Shown here: positions 38,024-45,044 of the stretch, piece by piece
How positions within the stretch are numbered: the stretch's first letter is position 1
How the letters are laid out: each line of letters begins with the position of its first letter
Source: Pseudoroseomonas cervicalis
GTDB lineage: Bacteria; Pseudomonadota; Alphaproteobacteria; Acetobacterales; Acetobacteraceae
Direction of reading: 5' to 3'
DNA length: 64,000 nt
Assembly: GCF_030818485.1 (NCBI RefSeq)
Contig: NZ_JAUTAJ010000004.1
Coordinates: forward strand, 3,387,501-3,451,500
Notes under the pieces: generated by a model
Told to the model about the DNA's origin: nothing
What the model saw: only the letters and a program-made list of their open reading frames with translations
Database searches by the model: none
Translations under genes and position numbers: made by a program

Positions 38024-38052
38024 AATATCCCCATTACGGGGATGGCACGCAA
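38024..38052 (-). promoter_or_regulatory. Leftward prophage promoter with overlapping operator
   Basis: On the minus strand: -35 TTGCGT (38052-38047), 17-bp spacer, -10 GATATT (38029-38024). The palindrome ATCCCC-N5-GGGGAT (38027-38043) fills the spacer and runs into the -10. The same arrangement is found at the Cro-like gene's promoter. A repressor dimer there would block the leftward operon. Confidence 0.75.
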
Positions 38053-38069
38053 CTAGAAATCGTCGAAAT

Positions 38070-38085
38070 GGGGAACATTATCCCC
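38070..38085. promoter_or_regulatory. Third GGGGA/TCCCC dyad near the leftward promoter
   Basis: GGGGA-N6-TCCCC, the same half-sites as the operators but in the opposite order. It sits upstream of the leftward -35 and upstream of the promoter for the 38159 gene. It may be an auxiliary repressor or Cro site. Confidence 0.4.
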
Positions 38086-38100
38086 GGAGCGGGTATGGTC

Positions 38101-38150
38101 TTGCGCTTCGCTCGACCGTTGTTCCTATAATGTTCTCGTTCAGAGAGGGA
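38101..38150 (+). promoter_or_regulatory. Rightward promoter and ribosome site for the 38159 gene
   Basis: A perfect -10 box TATAAT (38126-38131), with TTGCGC at 38101-38106 as the best -35 (19-bp spacing, a little long). AGAGGGA at 38144-38150 is a good ribosome site 8 bp from ATG 38159. Confidence 0.6.
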
Positions 38151-38158
38151 GCCTGCCC

Positions 38159-38437
38159 ATGCCCATGTTCGAGCTAAGCCCCGTCCCTTCCATGCGCTGG
38201 CATGCCGCATGGGCGCCGGGAACCGTTTACGATTCCTGCGTCGTATCGGCGGAAGACGAGGGGCATGCGCGGCGTTTGGCTGCGCGGTTCTTCGGCCCCA
38301 GCCCCACTGCCGAGGTAGCTGGCGAACCTTGGTCGCGAGCTGACCTAGTCTTGGCAAGGCAGCTGAGGAAGCAGGAGGACGGCCCCGAGCCGCCTCTGGG
38401 GATGGTGATTCCTATGCTTCCGTTGCAACTTGAGTAG
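38159..38437 (+). CDS. Small rightward prophage protein (92 aa)
   Basis: Begins MPMFELSPVPSMRWHAAW, with a short alpha/beta-looking stretch (VVSAEDEGHARRLAARFFG). It is a lone gene divergent from the leftward operon, with its own promoter, and its 3' end faces the repressor across a tandem repeat. Being next to the switch, it may be expressed in the lysogen. Function unknown. Confidence 0.65.
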   Translation: MPMFELSPVPSMRWHAAWAPGTVYDSCVVSAEDEGHARRLAARFFGPSPTAEVAGEPWSRADLVLARQLRKQEDGPEPPLGMVIPMLPLQLE

Positions 38438-38440
38438 CGC

Positions 38441-38700
38441 CACGCCGCCCGACGCCTCCCGACGCCTCCCGACGCCTCCCGACGCCTCCCGACGCCTCCC
38501 GACGCCGCCCGACGCCTCCCGACGCCGCCCGACGCCTCCCGACGCCGCCCGACGCCGCCCGACGCCTCCCGACGCCTCCCGACGCCTCCCGACGCCGCCC
38601 GACGCCTCCCGACGCCGCCCGACGCCTCCCGACGCCGCCCGACGCCGCCCGACGCCGCCCGACGCCTCCCGACGCCGCCCGACGCCGCCCGACGCCGCTC
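38441..38700. repeat. 10-bp tandem repeat, 26 units
   Basis: Unbroken array of GACGCC(T/G)CCC. The first unit (CACGCC...) and the last (...GCTC) are degenerate; the 24 between differ only at the T/G position, with no simple order. The minus strand carries GGG every 10 bases, so it meets the G3-N7 pattern for G-quadruplexes. The array lies between the convergent 38159 gene and the repressor. Reading frames across it are artefacts. Confidence 0.97.
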
Positions 38701-38719
38701 TGTGAGGCGGGAGGGGGGC

Positions 38720-39688
38720 TTATCCCCCTACGTTCCTGCTGATCCACACCACCCGGCCGAGGATGACGAGGTCCTCCTCCTGCACGCCGCGGGAGGGCTC
38801 ATAGGCCGGGTTGTCGCTTGCGACGGTGAGGGTCTTGCTCGCCCAGTCGCGCATGATGCGCTTCACCTGGACCTCCTCGCCCGTAGCGATGACGTACATC
38901 CCGTCTCGGCCGACCTTGTGCACCGAACGGTCAACTAGGATCTGGTCATCGTTCAGCAGGGTCGGGGACATGCTGTCCCCGGAGACGCGGACCAGCGCCA
39001 AATCCTCGAAGCGGGCGCGGGTGACGCGGCGGATGTGCTCCAGGCCGAGGAGGTGCCAGCCTTCCGGCTCCGCATGGTCAGAGTTGAAGGCGCCTGGGCC
39101 GGCTGATACCGCTACGTCATAGACGGGCAGGGAGGCGTAGAAGCGCCCTTTGTATTCCACGCCGTCGCTTATAAGTGGGCTGGGAACCGCTGCGGGCCCG
39201 GACGGCAACGGGATGGTCTGGACATCCTTGGCGGGTGCGGGCTCGTCAAAGAGAAGCGCCCTCGGCTCGACACCGAGGGCCTCGCAGAGGCGGCCCAGCA
39301 GGCTCGCGGTCATCGTCGCCTGGCCGTTCTCAATCCTTGCGATCGTGGCGGGAGATACGTCGGCCCTCCTGGCGACTTCATCCGTAGACAAGCGGAGCGA
39401 ACGGCGGATCCGGAACAGTCGGCGCCCGGTCGCCTCGTCTGCGTCCTTCTGGCGATCTTCGGCGACTAGCCCCGTAGCCACATCGCTGGAGACTCCTAGA
39501 AGCTCCCACCAAGTCGTGTTGAGGGCGGGAGCAAGGCGCATTGCCCACTCACGGCTCAGGCGGCGCTCACCGTTTTCCAGCTTCGATATCTGCTGCGTGG
39601 ATGTGCCGGCGGCTTCGGCCAGCCTCCCCTGGGAGAGGCCAGCCTGTTCACGGTACACCCGGAGGATCTGGCTGGGGTCAGACGGCAT
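38720..39688 (-). CDS. Prophage repressor: two XRE domains plus S24 autocleavage domain
   Basis: 322 aa. HTH-1 (about 8-60) contains GLSQGRLAEAAGTSTQQISKLE, and HTH-2 (about 90-145) contains STDEVARRADVSPATIARIE. The C-terminal LexA/CI-type domain has cleavage site Ala196-Gly197 (VSAGPG), Ser239 (SGDSM) and Lys276 (VQVKR). It should keep the lytic promoters off and self-cleave on RecA-ssDNA, so SOS would induce the phage. Two DNA-binding domains in one chain are unusual; CI proteins normally have one. It is divergent from the Cro-like gene. Confidence 0.93.
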   Translation of the reverse strand: MPSDPSQILRVYREQAGLSQGRLAEAAGTSTQQISKLENGERRLSREWAMRLAPALNTTWWELLGVSSDVATGLVAEDRQKDADEATGRRLFRIRRSLRLSTDEVARRADVSPATIARIENGQATMTASLLGRLCEALGVEPRALLFDEPAPAKDVQTIPLPSGPAAVPSPLISDGVEYKGRFYASLPVYDVAVSAGPGAFNSDHAEPEGWHLLGLEHIRRVTRARFEDLALVRVSGDSMSPTLLNDDQILVDRSVHKVGRDGMYVIATGEEVQVKRIMRDWASKTLTVASDNPAYEPSRGVQEEDLVILGRVVWISRNVGG

Positions 39689-39743
39689 GGCGCATAGTCG
39701 CCAATCTGGTGCGGCGCGCTAGAACCACCTTGGGGAATTTGCG

Positions 39744-39773
39744 TTGACAGGTGATCCCCAAAACGGGGATATT
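39744..39773 (+). promoter_or_regulatory. Rightward lytic promoter with overlapping operator
   Basis: -35 TTGACA (39744-39749), 18-bp spacer, -10 GATATT (39768-39773). The operator ATCCCC-N5-GGGGAT at 39754-39770 overlaps spacer and -10. The predicted start point is at or next to ATG 39781, so the Cro-like mRNA may have almost no leader. GGGGAA at 39732-39737 may be an extra half-site for the divergent repressor promoter. Confidence 0.78.
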
Positions 39774-39780
39774 CGCCGTT

Positions 39781-40026
39781 ATGGACCTGCGCACCTTTCT
39801 CGACCAGCATTCCGTTGGCCCGACCGCCTTCGCGCGGCAGATCGGCGTGGGTCTCTCGACCCTGTACCGGTACATGGCCAAGGAGCGAATCCCCCGCCGT
39901 GAGGTGATGCTTCGGATCACCAAGGCGACGGGCGGTTCGGTCACGTCCAACGATTTCTTTTATGCGGAGTGCGTCAACGGTTCGCCTGAGCCGTCGCTTC
40001 CGCCCGCTCAAGGTCGGACGGAGTGA
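39781..40026 (+). CDS. Cro-like DNA-binding protein
   Basis: 81 aa with a single HTH (VGPTAFARQIGVGLSTLYRYMA), like YdaS/Cro proteins. I chose ATG 39781; a GTG at 39751 would sit inside the operator. There is no ribosome site for 39781, which fits the predicted leaderless mRNA. It should oppose the repressor at the shared operators. The 3' end overlaps the tail of the leftward gene 39974-40285 by 53 bp. Confidence 0.85.
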   Translation: MDLRTFLDQHSVGPTAFARQIGVGLSTLYRYMAKERIPRREVMLRITKATGGSVTSNDFFYAECVNGSPEPSLPPAQGRTE

Positions 40027-40285
40027 CCTCCGATCCGATCCAACCGAAACCCGGGTGGTGGATGGCGGCCAGCATCTTGCCGCCATCCTCCGCCTGCAGG
40101 TGGAAGCCCGCACCGACCAGGATGCGGCTGCCCGGGAACATGACCGGCAGCCGGCGGGGCTCCATCCCCGCGCGGCACGCCATCAGGTCCTCGATCAGGG
40201 CTTCCAGCTCCGCGGCATCCAACTCCCGGTCGATCGTCACGACGGCGGTCTTCCGGTCCGCTGCGATACCGCATTCCATCTGCAT
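39974..40285 (-). CDS. Small leftward prophage protein (103 aa)
   Basis: I chose ATG 40285 because GGAG lies 7 bp upstream; the frame reaches 40330. Reads MQMECGIAADRKTAVVTIDR, then AELEALIEDLMACRAGMEPR, a compact alpha/beta pattern. It runs antisense to the end of the Cro-like gene, so its transcript could interfere with that mRNA. No family recognised. Confidence 0.6.
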   Translation of the reverse strand: MQMECGIAADRKTAVVTIDRELDAAELEALIEDLMACRAGMEPRRLPVMFPGSRILVGAGFHLQAEDGGKMLAAIHHPGFGWIGSEVTPSDLERAEATAQANR

Positions 40286-40376
40286 CACGCTCTCCTCTGT
40301 CCAAACGGTTGGCGCTCTCAACAGGCCCAACCTTGGCAGGGGAGTTGTTCGAGGTGTCCAACAAGTCGTGTCAGCG

Positions 40377-40395
40377 CTCGAACAGATCGTTCGAG
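40377..40395. promoter_or_regulatory. 19-bp palindrome before the 40405 gene
   Basis: CTCGAAC-AGATC-GTTCGAG, a perfect 7-5-7 dyad ending 9 bp before ATG 40405. A half-site GTTCGAG recurs at 40347-40353, and TTGTT/AACAA dyads flank it. It is probably a second regulator's operator in the gap between divergent genes. Confidence 0.55.
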
Positions 40396-40404
40396 GGGGC
40401 AGAG

Positions 40405-40782
40405 ATGTCTTGCACTGTTCCTGATGAGATCCGCGCCATCGTTCGGAGTGCGGCCGAGCCGTGCCCGCCTGGCGACAGTGTCAAAGGGGCCATCAGCCGC
40501 GCTGCTCGTGCGCTGGGCCTCAGTTACAGCCGCGCCCGCGCGCACTGGTACGGCCTCGCCCGCCTGATCCCGGCGGAAGAGGCTGACGCTCTGCGCGAGG
40601 CAAGAATCCAACTGATCCGTGACCGAGCCGCGCGTCTCCGCGCCGAGCTCGTCGCGCTCGAAGCCGAGGAAAAGTCACATGACATGGGTCTGGCTCAGGG
40701 CTTCGGACCTGCTTCTCTGGTTGGGCGAGGGCCTGATCGCCGCGGGGGAGACGTGCCTGCGGATCGCCAAGAGGCGGCGTGA
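40405..40782 (+). CDS. Prophage early protein with HTH-like segment (125 aa)
   Basis: I chose ATG 40405 (GAGGGGG upstream). SVKGAISRAARALGLSYSRARAHWYG is a helix-turn-helix-like segment, followed by a charged helix (LREARIQLIRDRAARLRAELVALEAEEK). The last ~38 residues look unstructured and overlap another short frame. It may be a replication or transcription regulator. Confidence 0.65.
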   Translation: MSCTVPDEIRAIVRSAAEPCPPGDSVKGAISRAARALGLSYSRARAHWYGLARLIPAEEADALREARIQLIRDRAARLRAELVALEAEEKSHDMGLAQGFGPASLVGRGPDRRGGDVPADRQEAA

Positions 40783-40798
40783 CAGGAGCCGCCGATGA
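40679..40798 (+). CDS. Possible 39-aa ORF overlapping neighbours
   Basis: ATG 40679 follows GAGGAAAA with good spacing, and its TGA overlaps the next gene's ATG (ATGA). The peptide MTWVWLRASDLLLWLGEGLI... has one hydrophobic helix and a basic tail. Translational signals are the only support. Confidence 0.4.
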   Translation: MTWVWLRASDLLLWLGEGLIAAGETCLRIAKRRRDRSRR

Positions 40799-41226
40799 GC
40801 GGCGCCGGGTTCCCCCGGCACGATCCGGCATCCGTGCCGGGTCAGGCCGGCAGCGAGGCGGGCGGCGTGCCGGGGGAACCCGGCCGCACGGCGGCGCGCC
40901 GCCGGGGTGCACCGGCTGGTGAGGGCGGATCCTGCCGCGGCGCTCCTTCCGCCGGCAAGGTTTTCCCCTTGGAGGGGGTAAACCCCCGCCCAGCCACGCC
41001 CGTCGCCGCCCGGATCTACCTCGGCGAGCAGGGCGTCAGGGACAAGCTGCAGGAAGCCTGCGACCTGGCCGGCGGTCAGCGTCGCTGGGCGGAGGCCCAT
41101 GGCCTCAGCGAGAGCAGCGTCTCCGACACCCTGCGGGCCGTCCAGGCGCCCGGCCAGCGCATCCTGAAGGCGCTCGGCCTGGCGCGCGTCACCCGCTACG
41201 TCGACACCCGGAGGTCCAACGGATGA
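40795..41226 (+). CDS. Prophage HTH protein (143 aa)
   Basis: The first ~70 residues are Gly/Pro/Ala-rich and probably disordered. The C-terminal part is a helix-turn-helix (DLAGGQRRWAEAHGLSESSVSDTLR) ending VTRYVDTRRSNG, a pattern common in small phage early proteins. Overlaps the replication gene by 4 bp. Confidence 0.7.
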   Translation: MSGAGFPRHDPASVPGQAGSEAGGVPGEPGRTAARRRGAPAGEGGSCRGAPSAGKVFPLEGVNPRPATPVAARIYLGEQGVRDKLQEACDLAGGQRRWAEAHGLSESSVSDTLRAVQAPGQRILKALGLARVTRYVDTRRSNG

Positions 41227-42311
41227 GCGCTTCGGAGATTTCCGAAGTTCCGCAGGGCAAGGATGGCTCGACCTATCCGCCGCCTATGACGCCTCCAGAG
41301 TGCGACCTCCGAGGTATGCCGTACATGCCCCTCGATGTGGTGCGCCTGATCGACAGCGACCTCTTCGCGCTTTCCACCGGGGACGAGTTCAAGGCGGCCG
41401 TGGCGCTCTGGTGCAAAGCCTTCCTGCAGAGGCCCGCCGGCAGCCTGCCGGACGATGACCGCATCCTGGCCCATCTGAGCGCCGCCGGTGCGCGCTGGGC
41501 CAAGGTGAAGGAAATGGCGCTGCGCGGCTGGGTCCTCTGCGCAGACGGCCGTCTCTATCACCCCGTGGTGGCCGAGAAGGTCGTGGACGCTTGGCAGGCG
41601 CGCCTCTCCCAGCGTGCTCGGACCGAGGCGGCGCGCGCGGCCAAGGCGGCTCGCAAGGCTGACCACACCAGCGTCAAGCCGGGGGCAGGGGGTGTCTCCT
41701 CGCGTCCTGTGACAGGCCCGCTTGCTGCTTCTGTCGCAAGCTCTGTCACAGACGATGTGACAAGCTCCAAGGGAGAGGGAAGGGAGAGTAAAGGGATAGA
41801 AGAAAGAGAAGATTCTCCGCTTCGCTACGAATCTTCCCCCCCTAACCCCCCGCAAGCGGGGGGCACGCCGGAACTGTTCGAGCCTGAGGCGCTGGAAGCC
41901 CGCAGCGGCCGCATTGGCGGCGACGCTGCCGGGAGGGCAGCCCGTCGCAAGGGCTTCGACGACGCCCGAATGATGGCCGTGGTGGAGGCCTGGAACGACA
42001 GCGTGCAGGGGCGGATGCCGAAGGCGCACGGCTTGGCGAAAAAGGGCCGGCGAGAGCTGATCGCCAAAGCGCTCGACCGCAGCGGGGGCAAGGTCGGCGC
42101 GCTGCGGGACCTATTCCTGGCGTGCGCAGCCTCCCCCCACCATCGCGGCGAGAATGAGCGCGAGTGGGCAGCCTCCCTCGACTGGCTGCTGAACCCGCGC
42201 ATCCGGGACGAGAAGGCCGAGGCTTGGGGCGTGGACTGGAGCCAGGGGGCCGAGGACAGCCAGCCCGAGGCGCCCGCGCCGATGTTCAACGGATTTGGAG
42301 GGATGCACTGA
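41223..42311 (+). CDS. DUF1376-type phage replication protein
   Basis: 362 aa. The N-terminal DUF1376 domain contains YMPLDVVRLIDSDLFAL, EFKAAVALWCKAF and GSLPDDDRILAHLS. A variable linker and a C-terminal helical domain follow (KKGRRELIAKALDRSGGKVGALRDLF...EWAASLDWLLNP). Proteins of this layout occupy the lambda O position and probably recruit the helicase. The linker-coding DNA contains repeats that may be the origin. Coupled to the primase-helicase (TGATG). Confidence 0.85.
   Translation: MSASEISEVPQGKDGSTYPPPMTPPECDLRGMPYMPLDVVRLIDSDLFALSTGDEFKAAVALWCKAFLQRPAGSLPDDDRILAHLSAAGARWAKVKEMALRGWVLCADGRLYHPVVAEKVVDAWQARLSQRARTEAARAAKAARKADHTSVKPGAGGVSSRPVTGPLAASVASSVTDDVTSSKGEGRESKGIEEREDSPLRYESSPPNPPQAGGTPELFEPEALEARSGRIGGDAAGRAARRKGFDDARMMAVVEAWNDSVQGRMPKAHGLAKKGRRELIAKALDRSGGKVGALRDLFLACAASPHHRGENEREWAASLDWLLNPRIRDEKAEAWGVDWSQGAEDSQPEAPAPMFNGFGGMH
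41706..41866. other. Candidate phage replication origin inside the replication gene
   Basis: Two 11-bp palindromes of one type, CCTGTGACAGG (41706-41716) and TCTGTCACAGA (41742-41752). A 12-bp direct repeat TGT(CG/GA)CAAGCTC occurs at 41732 and 41756. A purine-only-like tract follows (about 41768-41812), then a G/C hairpin (CCCCCCGC-aa-GCGGGGGG, about 41847-41864). Iterons plus an easily melted tract within an O-like gene parallel lambda ori. Confidence 0.45.
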
Positions 42312-44209
42312 TGGCTCGCCGCATTGACGGGCGGAACTTCATCGTTGGTGATGATCTGGCCGACATCTTCGCGGAGGCTGGCATCTCGCCCGGCCGCGCC
42401 CGCCTGAGCCCCGGCAGGAACGTCAAGGTCCGGTGCCCGGCCTGCCAAGCCCGGGACGAGGACAGCCTGTCTGTGAAGATCGACGCCGACGGGCAGGGGG
42501 CCGCCTGGCATTGCTTCCGGGGAACGTGCGGGGGTTCCTGGATCGTCCCAGGCTCTGGTCGGGTCGAGGGGGCCGACCAGCACCGCCGGGACGCGATTTC
42601 TAGCCTGCCTGAGCGCCGTTTGGTGGTGTCCCCGGTACCTGACAGCCCGGACGATCAAAAACGCCCTGGCGGCCTTCTGCGGCTCTTTCAGCAGCGTGGC
42701 ATCTCCGAAGAGACTCTCGGCGCCTTCGGCGTCTATGGGACCTCGCGAGAGTGGCCGATGCTGGACGAAGCCGGCAAGCCCGTGAAGGACGGTGCGGGCA
42801 AGGTGCTGTGGGGGCCGGCGCCGACGATCGTCTTCCCCTACCTTCTGGGCGGGGAACTGGTGAACCGCAAGTTCCGCTCCGACCGGAAGCAGTTCGCCCA
42901 GGATAGGGACGCGCTCCGTAGCCTGTACAACGTCGACGCCGTGGAAAGCCCGGACATGCTGCTCTGGGTGGAAGGCGAGATGGATGTTCTCGCCTGCTGG
43001 GAGGCTGGGCTGCGGCAGGTGGTCAGCCTTCCCGACGGGGCACCCTCCAAGCTGCTCGAAGAGGACGACCCCAGGCGCCAGGACGATGCCCGCTTCGAGG
43101 CGCTGCAGACCTGCGCCGACCAGCTCGCGGGGATCGAGCGGATCTATATCGGCACGGATATGGATGTGCCGGGCAACTACCTGGCGGAGGAGCTGGCGCG
43201 CCGGCTCGGGCGAATCCGCTGCTGGCGAGTGACCTGGCCAGAGGGATGCAAGGACGCCAACGAGACCCTGGTGAAGCTTGGGCCTGAGGCAGTGCAAAGG
43301 GCGGTGGCAGAGGCGCAGCCCATGCCGCTCGCCGGCATCTTCGACATGCCGCCGGGCACGCTTCGGGAGTTTCTGCACAGCGGGAAGGGTGAGGCGGGTC
43401 TCGGAAGCGGGATCGCAACCCTCGACGAAATCGCGAAGCTGCCCCAGGGCAGCGGTTGGCTGACCGTGCTCACTGGGGTCCCGAGCCATGGCAAGTCCAG
43501 CTTCCTGCGCACCTGGCTGACCTTCATCGCCATGAAGCATCGCATCGGCATCGTCTGGTGCAGCCCCGAGGACAACCGGCCCGAGACCCTGGCGCTCCGG
43601 CTGTGCTCGGTGATCCTGAAGCAGCCCATGAAGTCGGCCGGCGCCTATGTGCCGAGCGACATGCTGGCCAGGGCCGAGGACTTCATCCGCGAGCATGTGA
43701 CCTTCCTCTGGTCCAACGACCCCGATGTCGAAATGTCCCTCGACTGGGTGCTGAAGCGGGCTGAGGAGGCGAAGAAGCGCCACAAGCGGAACCTGCTCGT
43801 CCTCGACCCCTGGAACGAGTTCGAGCATCAGTTCACCCGGCACGAGACCGAGACCCAGTACACGGGCCGTTGGCTGCGCAAGCTGAAGGCATGGGGCCGT
43901 GCCGAGGGCATGGGCATCCTGATCGCCGCCCACCCCACGAAGATGCTCAAGGATCCCAAAAAGGGCTACCCGGTCGCCGACGGCTACGACATCAATGGCG
44001 GCGCCAACTGGTTCAACAAGGCCGACCTCGGCCTCACGGTCTACCGACGGGAAGAAGGCTTCCCCGAGATCCACTGCTGGAAGGCCCGCTTCGAGGCTTT
44101 CGGCAAGCGCCACGAACATGCTCGCCTGGTTCTGGACCCGCGGAGCGGCCGGCTGGCCAGCCCGGGGCGAGCGGACTCCATCACCGACCCCATGGGAGGC
44201 TACGCATGA
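42311..44209 (+). CDS. Bifunctional primase-helicase (T7 gp4-like)
   Basis: 632 aa. N-terminal zinc ribbon (Cys42, Cys45, His67/Cys68, Cys73), TOPRIM-type primase centre (LLWVEGEMDVLACWEAG and IGTDMDVPG) and RecA-like DnaB-type helicase domain with Walker A TGVPSHGKSS and Walker B LLVLDPWNEFE. It primes and unwinds DNA at the phage fork. I chose ATG 42311 overlapping the previous stop; the longer frame from 42164 has no support. Confidence 0.93.
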   Translation: MARRIDGRNFIVGDDLADIFAEAGISPGRARLSPGRNVKVRCPACQARDEDSLSVKIDADGQGAAWHCFRGTCGGSWIVPGSGRVEGADQHRRDAISSLPERRLVVSPVPDSPDDQKRPGGLLRLFQQRGISEETLGAFGVYGTSREWPMLDEAGKPVKDGAGKVLWGPAPTIVFPYLLGGELVNRKFRSDRKQFAQDRDALRSLYNVDAVESPDMLLWVEGEMDVLACWEAGLRQVVSLPDGAPSKLLEEDDPRRQDDARFEALQTCADQLAGIERIYIGTDMDVPGNYLAEELARRLGRIRCWRVTWPEGCKDANETLVKLGPEAVQRAVAEAQPMPLAGIFDMPPGTLREFLHSGKGEAGLGSGIATLDEIAKLPQGSGWLTVLTGVPSHGKSSFLRTWLTFIAMKHRIGIVWCSPEDNRPETLALRLCSVILKQPMKSAGAYVPSDMLARAEDFIREHVTFLWSNDPDVEMSLDWVLKRAEEAKKRHKRNLLVLDPWNEFEHQFTRHETETQYTGRWLRKLKAWGRAEGMGILIAAHPTKMLKDPKKGYPVADGYDINGGANWFNKADLGLTVYRREEGFPEIHCWKARFEAFGKRHEHARLVLDPRSGRLASPGRADSITDPMGGYA

Positions 44210-44568
44210 CCAAAAGGATTCCAGCGGCTAATGCCATGATCGGCTTTAACCTGTCTCTCGGCGGGCGGGTAAAAGACGTGGTCGTTCTCCGTGATGGCCG
44301 TGGCAAGGAGTGGAGCCGAACAGGTACTCCTCAGGCTTGGCGCGACTCTCGCATGTCTGAAGGCGCATGCTCCACCAACTGGCTCAATGGCGAGCATGAG
44401 AACACGCCGGAATGGGTCTTCAGCAGCATGATGTGCTTTTGGGGCTTTGCTGACAGTGGCGAGGCGGAGCGGGCCATTGCGGCTTTTGCCAAGATCGAAG
44501 AATGCGCATGGGCTCGCGCCATGATGCCCTTGGTTCCGCCCGACAAGATTCAGTGGAGGCTCGCATGA
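44206..44568 (+). CDS. Prophage hypothetical protein (120 aa)
   Basis: ATG 44206 overlaps the helicase stop (ATGA). Contains MIGFNLSLGGRVKDVVVLRDG, a beta-rich start, and helical segments with Trp (ECAWARAMM). Overlaps the next gene by 4 bp. Function unknown; position suggests a replication accessory role. Confidence 0.68.
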   Translation: MTKRIPAANAMIGFNLSLGGRVKDVVVLRDGRGKEWSRTGTPQAWRDSRMSEGACSTNWLNGEHENTPEWVFSSMMCFWGFADSGEAERAIAAFAKIEECAWARAMMPLVPPDKIQWRLA

Positions 44569-45044
44569 TGGCCGCGCAGCCGATGACCCTGGCGGAGATC
44601 GAGGCCGATCCCGTGCCGCTGATCCGGCGCTGCATGGAGGCCTATCCGGGCCTCTGGTGGGGCTCGCACCTGGCCAGGCAGGAGCCGGTCACCCAGACCG
44701 GTCAGGATCTGCGCCAGATGCGCGAGGAGGACCGCGCGGAGACGCTAGGCGTGCAGGGGCAGCAGCAGGTGATCCGCGCCGCCCAGTTCCTGGCCCAGGC
44801 GCCGCGCACCGCCACCGTGAACCGCAAGCGCGGTACCTACGCCTGGAAGCATGCGGCGGAGCGCTGGCACGAGCGGCGCGGTACACCGGCCTACGTGGGG
44901 GAGGGCGCCTTCCTGATCGCCGCCATCGGCATGGGCCTCATTGCCAAGCCCCGCGGGCCGCATCACCTGCTCAACCTGTCCGAGGCCGGGTGGATCGACA
45001 GCAACCCCGAATGGCGAGCCCCTCGCCGGAGGCGCGGCCAATGA
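44565..45044 (+). CDS. Prophage hypothetical protein (159 aa)
   Basis: Starts MMAAQPMTLAEIEADPVPLIRRCMEAYPG. Later TYAWKHAAERWHERRGTPAYVGEGAFLIAAIGMGL resembles segments of phage late-regulator or Holliday-junction accessory genes, but I cannot name it. Coupled on both sides. Confidence 0.66.
   Translation: MMAAQPMTLAEIEADPVPLIRRCMEAYPGLWWGSHLARQEPVTQTGQDLRQMREEDRAETLGVQGQQQVIRAAQFLAQAPRTATVNRKRGTYAWKHAAERWHERRGTPAYVGEGAFLIAAIGMGLIAKPRGPHHLLNLSEAGWIDSNPEWRAPRRRRGQ

Noticed and set aside
38034..38357. A 107-codon minus-strand frame over the promoter region
   Set aside because: It overlaps the operators, promoters and the better-supported plus-strand gene.
38430..38747. Reading frames on both strands encoding 10-residue repeats, and the idea of a CRISPR-like array
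   Set aside because: The frames are products of a 10-bp tandem repeat; units are contiguous with no spacers, so it is neither a CRISPR nor a gene.
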